Shown piece after piece: positions 34,446 to 43,342 of a DNA stretch of 64,000 bases (positions are counted from its first letter, which is position 1; each line of letters begins with the position of its first letter). The stretch is taken from contig CAVRJB010000004.1 of assembly GCA_963721385.1 (NCBI GenBank), forward strand, positions 186,001-250,000, given 5' to 3'. The stretch is from DAOMFB01 sp963721385 (GTDB taxonomy: Bacteria; Acidobacteriota; Thermoanaerobaculia; UBA5066). Below the pieces are notes generated by a model. The model searched no databases and had not been told where the DNA came from. It saw only the letters and a list, made by a program, of their open reading frames with translations. A program made the translations under genes and the position numbers.

Positions 34446-34473
34446 GGAAAAGAACGGGCCCCGAAGGGCCCGT
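34446..34473 (-). terminator. Intrinsic terminator with UUCG loop after the DUF5666-like gene
   Basis: Read on the minus strand, ACGGGCCC (34473-34466) pairs with GGGCCCGT (34461-34454) around a TTCG tetraloop, followed by TCTTTTCC. A stable GC stem, a UUCG loop and a T-rich tail make it a good rho-independent terminator for the gene ending at 34500. Confidence 0.85.
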
Positions 34474-34499
34474 GGAGGAGAGGCGGGCTCTGATCGGGG

Positions 34500-35645
34500 T
34501 CAGAACCCGGTCTTCGTTTTCTCGATCTTCTTCGCCGTGATCGCGAGCGAGATCGGCATGGAGACCGGCCCCAGCGTCGGGGTCGGGCCGGGCCCGAGCG
34601 TGGCGATGACGTGAACCGTTTCGCCCACCTTCGGGCTCCCGACGATCTCCGTCTGGGCCGTCACGTTCACGTCCTTCCCGCCGATTTTCCAGGTGCCGAT
34701 CTGCGTGGCCGAGGACGGGATCGACTGGACCACGCCGTCGAAGTTGAACTCGCGGCCCGTGCCGGGCGTCGGCGGCACCGCCAGCGCCTTCGTGATCAGG
34801 AGCGCTACGATCCTGGAGGGCATTCCCATCCCGGGGTTCGGCGGGTCCTGCACCTTCGCGAGAACGTCGACCATGTCGCCGACCTTCGGGTCGCCGACGA
34901 TCTTCGTCTCGTTCGTGATTCCGACGATCTTGTCGTCGATCGTCCAGGCGCCCACGGCGATGGTCTTGACGACGCCTCGGAAGGCGAAGGGAATCGGGGG
35001 CGGGGTGGGGAACCCGTGAGCCACGACGCTGACGGCCAGGAGCCCGACGGGGCTCGCGACGACCGTCGCCTCGGCGGTCTGGCCCGGCGCGAGGTCGGCG
35101 AGGCTCTTGATCAGGCTGCTCGGGGTCGCGCCCGAGAACTCCGTGTTCGCGTCGACGTGGACGACGCGGAAGAGCATGGAGAAGGCGCTGCCGGGCCGGT
35201 CGACGCCCTGGATCGTCCCGTGCAGGAGCGCGAACCGGGTCTGAGTGACGAGGACATTCGTGGCCACGAGGGGGGGCGGCGGCACGGTCGCCGGGATCAC
35301 GTCGGGAAGCGCGATCGTCGCCACGATCCGGTCCCCGGGCCCGATCGCCACGGGCGTTTCCGAGGCCGACGACTCGAGCCCCACGAGGACGATCCTGGCG
35401 CTCGAGACGTCGATGTCGAGGTTCCCGGCACCGCCGAGGAGCGTGACGACCTTGCCGTCGGTCGAGACGGCCGTGACCACACCTTCCACGAGGGTCGACG
35501 GGCGGACGATCAGGTCGGCGCCGATCGCGACGTCCTGGGCGGTCGCGGAGAGGGCGGAGAAAAGGAGAGCCACGAGGCCGAGAGGCAGGAAGAGGGAGTG
35601 CCGGGCGGGCCTGGTCTGGAACTTGAGAGGGAGGAAGGGGAGCAT
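34500..35645 (-). CDS. Secreted DUF5666-like repeat protein
   Basis: A 381-residue exported protein. The ATG at 35645 has the strong site AAAGGAGGG and is followed by a basic region and a hydrophobic signal segment (LVALLFSALSATAQ). The mature part is a series of similar beta-rich modules, each with a pattern like GVVKTIAVGAWTIDDK ... ETKIVGDPKVGDMVDVLA, and again TWKIGGKDVNVTAQTEIVGSPKVGETVHVIA. This is the OB-like DUF5666 repeat found in exported proteins of unknown role. A UUCG-loop terminator follows. The frame is open upstream to 35690 but without a translational signal. Confidence 0.82.
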   Translation of the reverse strand: MLPFLPLKFQTRPARHSLFLPLGLVALLFSALSATAQDVAIGADLIVRPSTLVEGVVTAVSTDGKVVTLLGGAGNLDIDVSSARIVLVGLESSASETPVAIGPGDRIVATIALPDVIPATVPPPPLVATNVLVTQTRFALLHGTIQGVDRPGSAFSMLFRVVHVDANTEFSGATPSSLIKSLADLAPGQTAEATVVASPVGLLAVSVVAHGFPTPPPIPFAFRGVVKTIAVGAWTIDDKIVGITNETKIVGDPKVGDMVDVLAKVQDPPNPGMGMPSRIVALLITKALAVPPTPGTGREFNFDGVVQSIPSSATQIGTWKIGGKDVNVTAQTEIVGSPKVGETVHVIATLGPGPTPTLGPVSMPISLAITAKKIEKTKTGF

Positions 35646-35691
35646 CGTGACCCTCCTTTGATCATTGGGAGGTGACGCGGCCCCGAACAAG

Positions 35692-36303
35692 CTAACGCCG
35701 GCGCGGCCTCTTTGCGGCCTTTTTCGCGGGTTTCCGGGCCGTCTTCTTCGCGGCCTTCTTCGGAGCCGCCTTCTTCTTCGCCGCAGGCTTCTTTTTCGGG
35801 GCCTTCGGAGACCTTCTCTTCGCCGGCTTTGCGGCCTTCTTCGGGGCGGGCCTTCCGCCGCGGGCCTTCTCGCGCTGGCGCCGTGCCGCGAGCTTGTGAC
35901 GGACCATCTCGTCCACCTTCGACATCGGCACCCACTCCTCGTCGGGATGGAGGTCCGAAGGCTGGAAGATGATGATCCGGTACCCGTCGGGGTCGAGGAC
36001 TTCGGCCGAACGCCCGGTGAACTCGTCGGCCGGAGGGCGCGTGACGGTGACGCTCTTCTCCTTGAGCCGGGCGAGCGTGTCTTCGAGGCTCGAAGTCGAG
36101 AAGACCGCCGCGACCTGATTGCGGGCCGGGACCTCGCCGGGCCTGAGCGGGGTCAGCTTGAGGAGGAGCGGACCGAGGGCGAATTCGACCCAGTCGTTCT
36201 CGAAACCGCCAGCCTCGGGGAGGCCAAACGTGTCTCCGTAAAACCGGCGGGAACGCGGAAAGTCGCTGGCGAAGATGTGGATTCGCCTGATGGCTTTGAA
36301 CAT
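35692..36303 (-). CDS. VOC (glyoxalase-fold) protein with a histone H1-like basic tail
   Basis: A 203-residue protein with two very different halves. Residues 1 to about 120 form a vicinal-oxygen-chelate domain: RRIHIFASDFPRSRRFYGDTFGLPE, LLLKLTPLRPGE, EVLDPDGYRIIIFQPS. The last 65 or so residues are almost entirely Lys, Ala, Pro and Arg in PKKAAKPAKR-type repeats, like histone H1-related tails that bind DNA or RNA. Residues needed for metal binding are only partly evident, so the domain may bind rather than catalyse. The start ATG 36303 has a GAGGAG site. The frame is open upstream, but that part looks spurious. Confidence 0.8.
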   Translation of the reverse strand: MFKAIRRIHIFASDFPRSRRFYGDTFGLPEAGGFENDWVEFALGPLLLKLTPLRPGEVPARNQVAAVFSTSSLEDTLARLKEKSVTVTRPPADEFTGRSAEVLDPDGYRIIIFQPSDLHPDEEWVPMSKVDEMVRHKLAARRQREKARGGRPAPKKAAKPAKRRSPKAPKKKPAAKKKAAPKKAAKKTARKPAKKAAKRPRRR

Positions 36304-36394
36304 GTCACGTCTCCTCGCCCTGGATGAGCCGTCCGGCGAAGGGGAGGTGGGGTTTTTTCCGGACGCCGGATTATAGCTGGAAGTCCCTGCGTTT

Positions 36395-36826
36395 TCAATC
36401 AGTTTCGGCGTTCGGGCGACCACACGGCTCCACCCAGAGGGACCCACCCGGCCCCCATTCCCGCTTCCAGACCGGGAGTCGGGCCTTGATCGCCTCGATG
36501 CCGGCCCGGCAAGCCGCGAACGCCTCCTCGCGGTGTGGCGCCGAGGCCGCGACGACGACGGCCACGTCGCCCACTTTCAGGACGCCCAGCCGGTGCCTCA
36601 TCGCGACGCGCGCGGCCGGATGCTCCCGCGAGAGCTCGCCGGCAATCCGCTCCAGCTCCTTTTCGGCCATTGGCAGGTAGGCCTCGTACTCGAGGCGGTC
36701 GACCGCGCGCCCCTCGTGGTGATCGCGGACGACACCGACGAAGAGCGCGAGGCCCCCGTCCGACGGGCGCCTGAGGTCCGCGATGAGGGGCCACGGGTCG
36801 ATCGGTTCCGTCGTCAGTCCGCCCAC
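36395..36826 (-). CDS. moaE: Molybdopterin synthase catalytic subunit
   Basis: MoaE transfers sulfur from MoaD thiocarboxylate to precursor Z, making molybdopterin. The 143-residue product contains LFVGVVRDHHEGRAVDRLEYEAY, VAMRHRLGVLKVGDVAVVVAASAPHREEAF and the catalytic-lysine segment KARLPVWKREW. The best start is GTG 36826; the frame is open to 36979 but would overlap the divergent ParA-like gene. Unlike most genomes, moaE is not adjacent to moaD on the same strand: a ParA-like gene lies between them on the opposite strand. Confidence 0.92.
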   Translation of the reverse strand: MGGLTTEPIDPWPLIADLRRPSDGGLALFVGVVRDHHEGRAVDRLEYEAYLPMAEKELERIAGELSREHPAARVAMRHRLGVLKVGDVAVVVAASAPHREEAFAACRAGIEAIKARLPVWKREWGPGGSLWVEPCGRPNAETD

Positions 36827-36860
36827 CGAATCATGATAAGACCCCGCCCCGGGGAAGACG

Positions 36861-37616
36861 GTGGCGGCACGGCGGAGGATCCTCGCGGTCTCGGCCCTGA
36901 AGGGGGGCGTCGGCAAGACCACGACGGCCGTGAACCTCGCGGCAGCATCGGCCCGCGCCGGAAAGAAGACCCTGCTCATCGACGTCGACCCGCAGGGGGG
37001 CGTGGCGACGTCACTCGGGCTGCCGGAGGGGCCCGGCCTCGGCGCCTGGCTCCTCGGCGACGCGGATTTCGAAGACGCGGTCCGCCCGACCGGCCGAGAA
37101 AACCTCGACGCGGTGGCCGCCGGAACGGACCTCCTCGATGCCGAGGACGCGCTGCGCGAGAGGGGGGAGGAGAAGCGGGTGCGGCGCCTTTCGCGCCGCC
37201 TCGAGAAGGCGGATGGCTACGACGTCGTCGTCCTCGACTGTCCGCCTTCCGCGTCGCTCCTTCTCGCGAACGCCTACCGGGCGGCCGACGAGCTCGTCAT
37301 TCCCGCCAAGCTGGATTTCCTCTCGCTCCCCGCCCTCGAGAAGACGCGCGCCTTCGCGCACGAAGCCGACGAGACCCGGGAAAAGACACTCCGGATCGCC
37401 GGAATCCTGCCGACGTTCTACGACCTCAGGACCCACGTCTCCGAAGAGCTCCTCGAGACGCTCCGCGGGCGCTTCACACGGATCCTCTCTCCGATCCGGA
37501 TCAACGTCGCCCTCGCGGAGGCGCCGGCGAAAGGACAGACGATCTTCGAGTTCGACGGCTCCTCCCGCGGCGCCGTCGACTATGCGCTCCTCGCCGAGGA
37601 CCTGAAGCTGGCCTGA
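36861..37616 (+). CDS. ParA/Soj-family ATPase
   Basis: A 251-residue deviant Walker A ATPase. The motif KGGVGKTTTAVNLA is at about residues 14-27, DVDPQGGVATSLGL follows, and VVVLDCPPSASLLLANAYRAADE gives the Walker B region. This family positions DNA or large complexes. No parB or parS-like repeats are seen beside it, so it is an orphan ParA-like protein that may position something else, such as a protein cluster. The start is GTG 36861. It is divergent from moaE and convergent with moaD. Confidence 0.85.
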   Translation: MAARRRILAVSALKGGVGKTTTAVNLAAASARAGKKTLLIDVDPQGGVATSLGLPEGPGLGAWLLGDADFEDAVRPTGRENLDAVAAGTDLLDAEDALRERGEEKRVRRLSRRLEKADGYDVVVLDCPPSASLLLANAYRAADELVIPAKLDFLSLPALEKTRAFAHEADETREKTLRIAGILPTFYDLRTHVSEELLETLRGRFTRILSPIRINVALAEAPAKGQTIFEFDGSSRGAVDYALLAEDLKLA

Positions 37617-37623
37617 GCCGCCG

Positions 37624-37866
37624 TCAGCCGCCGGCGACCGGAGGAAGGACCGCCACGACGTCTCCGGGGTGAAGGAGATCCCGCTCGTCCGCATAGACCT
37701 CGTTCACCGCGACGAGGGTCCGGCGGCTGAGGCGTGCGAAGGCAGGGTGAGCGGCCTCCAGCGCGCGGCGGAGGTCGGTCACCGTCGCCCCGTCGGCGAG
37801 GTCGACGCCGAAGCGCGGCCCGACCTCGTCCCTGAGCGACGCGAAGAGGAGGACGTCGATGCGCAC
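37624..37866 (-). CDS. moaD: Molybdopterin synthase sulfur carrier subunit
   Basis: A ubiquitin-fold protein of 80 residues ending in the required Gly-Gly (PPVAGG), which is activated as a thiocarboxylate and donates sulfur in molybdopterin synthesis with MoaE. MRIDVLLFASLRDEVG at the N-terminus and DVVAVLPP near the end are typical. The catalytic partner moaE lies about 800 bases away on the same strand, with the ParA-like gene antisense in between. Start ATG 37866. It is divergent from the SDR gene. Confidence 0.93.
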   Translation of the reverse strand: MRIDVLLFASLRDEVGPRFGVDLADGATVTDLRRALEAAHPAFARLSRRTLVAVNEVYADERDLLHPGDVVAVLPPVAGG

Positions 37867-37929
37867 GGGCGAATCTTAAGCCGGAGCCGCCACCCGAACA
37901 TAGAATTCGCGGTCCGGAGAGGAGGGCGC

Positions 37930-38709
37930 ATGAAGCGTCTCGAGGGAAAGAGAGCGCTGGTGACCGGGGCCTCCCGCGGGATCGGACGGGCCATCGCCCT
38001 CCGGCTCGCGGCCGAGGGGGCGCACGTGGCCGCCGGCGTCCGGAGCGAGAAGGACGCCGAGGGGATCCTGCGGGACCTCGAAGGCGCCGGACGCGCGGGG
38101 GTCGCGGTCCTCCTCGACGTGACCGATCCGGCCGCCGTCGCGACGGCGGTCGAGCGCGCGGCTCGCCCCGACCGGCGGCTCGACGTCGTCGTGAACAACG
38201 CGGGACTCGGCGGCGTGTCGCCGCTCGACGGCGACACCCGCTCGGACGAGGCGTGGGCCCGGATCCTCGACGTGAACCTGACGGGGACGTGGCGCGTCTG
38301 CCGGGCGGCGTCTCCGTTTCTCGCCGACGGCGGGCGGATCGTGAACCTCTCCTCGGTGACCGGACGCTTCGGCGTGGCGAAGAGCGGCGCCTACTGCGCC
38401 GCCAAGCACGGGATCATCGGGCTGACACGGGCCCTGGCGCTCGAGCTCGCGCCGCGGAAGATCACCGTGAACGCCGTCTGCCCCGGCTGGGTGGACACCG
38501 ACATGGGGCGCACCGGAATCGGCCAGATCGGAAAGCTCGCGGGGGTGACCGAAGACGAGGCGTTCGCCCTGGCGGGGAAGATGGCGCCGCTCGGCGAGGT
38601 CCTGACTCCGGAGGAGATCGCGGCGATCGTGGCCTATCTCGCTTCGGACGAGGCCCGCAACGTGACCGGGCAGGCCATGGTCCTCGACGGCGGACAGGTG
38701 ATGCCCTGA
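37930..38709 (+). CDS. Short-chain dehydrogenase/reductase (FabG-like)
   Basis: A 259-residue classical SDR. The nucleotide loop VTGASRGIGRAIALRL opens the protein; NNAG is in VVVNNAGLGG, the catalytic Ser is in NLSSVTGRFG and the YxxxK is in SGAYCAAKHGIIGLTRALA. The CPGWVDTDM segment follows. It closely resembles 3-oxoacyl-ACP reductase and related polyketide/hydroxyacid reductases, but the substrate is not fixed by sequence. The start ATG 37930 follows GGAGGGCGC. It is followed by a HAD gene about 12 bases later. Confidence 0.9.
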   Translation: MKRLEGKRALVTGASRGIGRAIALRLAAEGAHVAAGVRSEKDAEGILRDLEGAGRAGVAVLLDVTDPAAVATAVERAARPDRRLDVVVNNAGLGGVSPLDGDTRSDEAWARILDVNLTGTWRVCRAASPFLADGGRIVNLSSVTGRFGVAKSGAYCAAKHGIIGLTRALALELAPRKITVNAVCPGWVDTDMGRTGIGQIGKLAGVTEDEAFALAGKMAPLGEVLTPEEIAAIVAYLASDEARNVTGQAMVLDGGQVMP

Positions 38710-38720
38710 GCGGAGTTTCC

Positions 38721-39512
38721 GTGCCTCCGAACTCCGTGGGAGGGGGCCCGGGAGAATCCCCCGCAGCGGGGTTCCCCCGGAACAGGTTTCAAGCCGTCTC
38801 GTTCGACGCCGGGCAGACGCTGCTCGACGCGGATCCGGCGGTGGAGATGGTCTATCGGGACGCCTTCGCGGCGCACGGTCTTCCGCGAAGCGCGGGCGAC
38901 GTACACGCGGCCGTCGTCAAGACGTGGGGCGACGTCGCCGTCCGGCGCGCCCGCGGGGAGGAGCGCTGGTCCATCGGGGGCGGAGAGCACGTCTTCTGGC
39001 GTGCCTTCGTCGCCGAGGTCTGGGCGCAGCTCGGCGGCAACGGCGCCCTCCCGCAGGAGCTTCTGCCGGTCCTCGTCCGGCACTTCCGGGAGCCGGGAAA
39101 CTGGAGGGTCTACCCCGAGGTCCCCGACGTCCTCGCGGCGCTCCGGGCCGCGGGGCTGAAACTCTTCGTCGTGAGCAACTGGGACTCTTCCCTGCCGCCG
39201 CTCCTTTCGGCCCTCGGCTTGACGCCGTTTTTCGACGGCCTCCTCGTTTCGGCGCTCTTCGGCTCGAGCAAGCCCGCGCCCGCGATCTTCAAGGAGGCGG
39301 TCCGGCGGGCGGGCGTGCCTGCCGGCGCCGTGCTCCACGTCGGCGACTCGATGCACGACGACTACGACGGCGCCCGTGCGGCGGGGCTCGCCGCGCTGCT
39401 CGTCGACCGGCACCGGCGGGCGCCGGCCGGCGTCGAGGCCATCGCGTCGCTCGAGGAGATCCTGCCGCGGGTCCTTCCGGACCGCGCGCCGGGCGGCCCG
39501 CCGAGCCGGTAG
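38721..39512 (+). CDS. HAD-superfamily hydrolase
   Basis: A 263-residue HAD phosphatase-like protein. Motif I is FDAGQTLLDAD, where the usual second Asp is Gly, as in some HADs related to haloacid dehalogenases. Motif II is VVSNWDSS, motif III's Lys is in GSSKPAP, and motif IV is GDSMHDDYDGAR. The spacing matches the class with a helical cap. The start is not certain: GTG 38721 is the first, GTG 38736 is an alternative. It probably shares a transcript with the SDR gene upstream. Confidence 0.82.
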   Translation: MPPNSVGGGPGESPAAGFPRNRFQAVSFDAGQTLLDADPAVEMVYRDAFAAHGLPRSAGDVHAAVVKTWGDVAVRRARGEERWSIGGGEHVFWRAFVAEVWAQLGGNGALPQELLPVLVRHFREPGNWRVYPEVPDVLAALRAAGLKLFVVSNWDSSLPPLLSALGLTPFFDGLLVSALFGSSKPAPAIFKEAVRRAGVPAGAVLHVGDSMHDDYDGARAAGLAALLVDRHRRAPAGVEAIASLEEILPRVLPDRAPGGPPSR

Positions 39513-39546
39513 ACTCCCGCGCGTTCCCCCCGGAAGGAGTCGCCGC

Positions 39547-41059
39547 ATGTCGCTGTTCCGGCGAAAGCCGCTCGACGTCCTCATCGCCGAAGGCGGCGAC
39601 GAAGCCCACGGTCTGAAGCGGGCCCTGACCTGGGTCGACCTGACGGCGCTCGGGATCGGCGCCATCGTCGGCGCCGGCATCTTCGCCACGCTCGGCAGCG
39701 CGACGTCGGGAGGCGAGGGGCAGCCGCCGGCCGGGCCCGGCGTCGTCGTCTCCATCCTTCTGACGGCCGTCGCCTGCGGCTTCTGCGCCCTCTGCTACGC
39801 CGAGTTCGCGAGCCTCGTCCCGGTTGCGGGCTCCGCCTACACGTACGCCTACGCGACGCTCGGCGAGCTCGTCGCGTGGATCATCGGCTGGGACCTCATC
39901 CTCGAGTACGCCGTCGGGAACATCGCCGTCGCGATCTCCTGGGCGGCCTACTTCCGGCAGCTCGTGGCCGGCTTCGGCTTCCAGATTCCGCCCTGGCTCG
40001 CCACCGACTACCGCTCGACGCTCCTCGCCGCGAAGGCCGCGGCCGAATCGGGTGCGGCCTCGCTCTCGCCCGGAGGCGGCCCTCGCGTACCAGGCGCACC
40101 TCGCTCACCCGACGGTCGCCGGGATCCCGGTCGTCTTCAACCTCCTCGCGGTCGGCATCACGGCGCTCATCACGTGGATCCTCGTCATCGGCGTGAAGGA
40201 GTCGGCCCGCTTCAACAACGTCGTCGTCGTCCTGAAGCTCGCGACGCTCCTCTTCTTCATCACGGTCGGGGCGTTCTGGGTGAAGCCGGAGCACTGGACG
40301 CCGTTCTTCCCGGGGGGCTTCCACGGCGTCTGGACGGGCGCGTCGCTCATCTTCTTCGCGTACATCGGATTCGACGCGATCTCCACGGCGGCCGAGGAGT
40401 GCAAGGACCCGGGGCGCGACATGCCGCGCGGCATCCTCGCGTCGCTCGCCATCTGCACGGTCCTCTACGTCGCGGCGGCGCTCGTCCTGACCGGGATGAT
40501 CCCGTATTCGAAGCTCGTGGGCGTCGCCGACCCGCTCGCGGCCGGCTTCGCCTTCGTCCACCAGGACTGGGCGGCGGGCCTCCTCGCGTTCGGCGCCGTG
40601 ATCGCGCTGACGTCGGTCCTCCTCGTCTTCCAGCTGGGCCAGCCGCGCATCCTGATGGCGATGTCGCGGGACGGCCTCCTCTCGCCCTGGTTCTCGAAGA
40701 TCCACCCGCGCTACCGGACGCCGCACGTCACGACGATCCTGACCGGGATCTTCGTGGCCTTCTTCTCGGCCATCGCGAACATCGACGAGATCGTCCAGCT
40801 GACGAACATCGGGACGCTCTTCGCCTTCATCCTCGTGGCGATCGGCATCCTGATCCTCCGCGTGAGGGAGCCGGACCGCCCGCGGAAGTTCCGCGTCCCG
40901 TTCTCGCCGGTCACGCCGGTCCTCGGGATCCTGATGTGCCTCTTCCTGATGAAGGGGCTGCCGGGGGTCACCTGGATCCGGTTCGGCCTCTGGCTCCTCG
41001 TCGGCCTCGTCCTCTACTTCGTCTACGGGATGCGGCAGAGCCGGCTGCGGAACTCGTAG
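39547..41059 (+). CDS. APC-family cationic amino acid permease (one frameshift)
   Basis: A large polytopic transporter of about 503 residues. GLKRALTWVDLTALGIGAIVGAGIF is the classic APC opening, followed by YAEFASLVPVAGSAYTYAYATLGELVAWIIGWDLILEY, both typical of cationic amino-acid transporters. The frame shifts between about 40045 and 40085; the second part continues with NLLAVGITALITWIL and FFAYIGFDAISTAAEE. The break falls in an extracellular loop-like Ala/Ser/Pro-rich segment, so its exact place is unclear. It ends at 41059, four bases from the convergent patatin gene. Confidence 0.88.
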
Positions 41060-41062
41060 CGG

Positions 41063-43273
41063 CTACTTCGGGCTGAGCGGGAGGCCGAGCGCGAGGTAGA
41101 AGCTGTGAAACCCCCCGCTCGCCCGGCCCCAGCCGAAATAGAGGGGGCCGAGGAGCGTGTCGGCGCCCAGATAGAGGCTTCCGGCGTACCGGATGTTGTC
41201 CCAGCGGACGTCGCTCGACGTCATCCAGGCGTTTCCCGTCTCGAACGAGGCGCCGACGTAGACGCCGGTCCCGACGAGTGAGGGGAGCTTCACCAGCCGG
41301 TTGTAGACCATGACGCGGCCGAGCGCCGAGTAGTTGCCCCAGAACTGGAGCGGCTGGGTCCCCGAGAGGTTCAGGAAGCCGCCGAGGAAGCCCGCCTCGA
41401 CGAACGGGAGGGAGTTGTTCCCGATCTTCGACACGCCGCTCGCGGCGAGCACGAGCGTCCAGTTCCCCTTGCTCTTCGCCCACCCGGCGCTGGCGGAAAG
41501 CCGGTTGAACGAGTTGTCGCCCCCGAGCGCGCTCCCCGCCGAGATGAACTGCGCCTTGGCCGCCCAGCCCGAGCGCGGAAAGGCCACGCTGTCCAGCTGG
41601 TCGAAATTGACCTGCGAAACGAAGGCGGTCTGGTCGACGGTCGTGTCGGGAACGGGAAAGGCGGAGATGTTTTCCTTGAAGTTGTACCAGTCCCTCCGGA
41701 GCCCGACCGCAAGCTGGCCGAGCGGCCCGAACGAGATCCCTCCCTGCAGCGCGACGAAGACGTCGTCCACGAGGTAGCGCCCGATGGCGGTCTCGTCGAT
41801 GAAGAGGTTGAAGGGCTGCCGCTGGATTCCGGCGAGGGGCATGACGAAGAAGCGACCGGCGTAGTCGACCGGCTGGTACCACTGCGTCGTCAGGTAGTCC
41901 GACTGCCCGACCTCGATCTGCGTCTTCCACTCGCCGCGGAGAGCGTTCATCTGCGTCTTGTTGAGGCTGGCTCGGAGGGCGAAGGCGCTCGAGCCGGAGA
42001 AGTCGGTGTTGAGGAGGAGGCCGAACCTGACGCGCGTCGGCGCCGGCCGCTTGGGGCGCGGCTCGATGACGAGCGTCGAGACGCCGTCGACCGGGATGAT
42101 CCGGAAGTCGATGGTCGAAAAATCGTTCAGCTCGTAGATGTTCCCGAGCGTCCGGTCGACCTCCTTCCAGTCGACGGGCCCCTTCTTCGTGTAGTCGATG
42201 CGGGCCTCGACGACGCGCGGGTCGACTCCCGGAATCGGCGGCACCTTCACGGCGTCGACGTTCGGGATCGGGTGCGGGTACCGCTGCTTCTTCAGGAAGA
42301 GGGCGTACTCCTCCTCGGAGACGGAGAGGACCCGGAGCGCTTCGGAGGCCTTCTCGGCCGCTGCGACACCCCGCGGGATCCCGAGGGGGAACTGGGCGAA
42401 GTTGTCGTGCCGATCCCCTCGAGGTCGGGCGTGATGAGGACGTCGCCGGGCCCGAGCGTCTCGATCGACCGGAGGACGTTCAGACGCGTCAAGAAGCCGA
42501 TCGTCTGGTTCGTGATCGCGAAGAGAGTTCGTCAGCTTGTCTTGAGGTTCGAGCGGCGTCGAGATGTCGATCGCGATGACGATGTCCGCCCCCATCGCAC
42601 GGACGACGTCGACCGGGAGATTTCGGGCCGCGCCGCCGTCCGTCAGGAGCTTCCCGTCCAGCTCCACGGGGGTGAAGAAGCCCGCGATCGCCATGCTCGC
42701 CCGCATGCAGCGGGCGATGTCGCCCTTCGAGAGGACGACGGGGTTTCCCGTTACGAGGTCGGTCGCGACGGCGCGAAACGGAATCGGCAGGCGGTCGAAA
42801 TTGCGTTCCTCGCTGAAGGGGAGGGTGAACTTCCGGAGGAGGATGCCCAGCTTCTCGCCGTCGAGGAGGCCGGTGGGAAGGACCATCTTTCCCTGCGAGA
42901 ACCCGAGTTCGGCCTTGATGAGATAGAGATCGTCGTCCTCCTTCCGCCGGTACGAGATGTCCTTCCGCGCGGGGTCGTCTTCGATGGCGGCGTCCCAGTC
43001 GGTTTCCTTGAGGATCTTCTCCATCTCGTCGGGAGAAAGGCCGGTCGCGTAGAGGCCGGCGATGATGGAGCCGATGCTCGTCCCGGCGACGTAGTCGACC
43101 GGGATTCGGAGCTCTTCGAGGACTTTCAGGACCCCGACGTGCGCCCCGCCGCGCGCCCCGCCTCCGGCGAAGGCGATGCCGATCTTCGGGCGCTTCTTGG
43201 GAGTCTCCTGGGCGGCCGACGGGAGGGAGACGACGAGCGTCAGGGCGAGCGCGGCGGCGGCTTTTCGGTTCAT
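41063..43273 (-). CDS. Patatin-like phospholipase with C-terminal outer-membrane beta-barrel
   Basis: A 736-residue exported protein resembling PlpD. After the signal peptide comes a patatin domain: GGGARGGAHVGVLKVLEEL (oxyanion hole), GTSIGSIIAGLYA (nucleophile Ser), DGGAARNLPVDV (catalytic Asp). A POTRA-like segment then leads to a Bac_surface_Ag-type barrel ending with aromatic strands. Two nearby compensating indels (about 42522 and 42408) scramble a short stretch after the patatin domain; correcting them gives a run including LTRLNVLRSIETLGPGDVLITPDLEGIG. The ATG at 43273 is the start. Confidence 0.9.
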   Translation of the reverse strand: MNRKAAAALALTLVVSLPSAAQETPKKRPKIGIAFAGGGARGGAHVGVLKVLEELRIPVDYVAGTSIGSIIAGLYATGLSPDEMEKILKETDWDAAIEDDPARKDISYRRKEDDDLYLIKAELGFSQGKMVLPTGLLDGEKLGILLRKFTLPFSEERNFDRLPIPFRAVATDLVTGNPVVLSKGDIARCMRASMAIAGFFTPVELDGKLLTDGGAARNLPVDVVRAMGADIVIAIDISTPLEPQDKLTNSLRDHEPDDRLLDASERPPVDRDARARRRPHHARPRGDRHDNFAQFPLGIPRGVAAAEKASEALRVLSVSEEEYALFLKKQRYPHPIPNVDAVKVPPIPGVDPRVVEARIDYTKKGPVDWKEVDRTLGNIYELNDFSTIDFRIIPVDGVSTLVIEPRPKRPAPTRVRFGLLLNTDFSGSSAFALRASLNKTQMNALRGEWKTQIEVGQSDYLTTQWYQPVDYAGRFFVMPLAGIQRQPFNLFIDETAIGRYLVDDVFVALQGGISFGPLGQLAVGLRRDWYNFKENISAFPVPDTTVDQTAFVSQVNFDQLDSVAFPRSGWAAKAQFISAGSALGGDNSFNRLSASAGWAKSKGNWTLVLAASGVSKIGNNSLPFVEAGFLGGFLNLSGTQPLQFWGNYSALGRVMVYNRLVKLPSLVGTGVYVGASFETGNAWMTSSDVRWDNIRYAGSLYLGADTLLGPLYFGWGRASGGFHSFYLALGLPLSPK

Positions 43274-43342
43274 GGCGCGCCGAGTCTAGCGAAGAGCCCG
43301 GGGCCGCGCCTGCCGTCGTCTCCGTATGATGCGCGGACCGGG

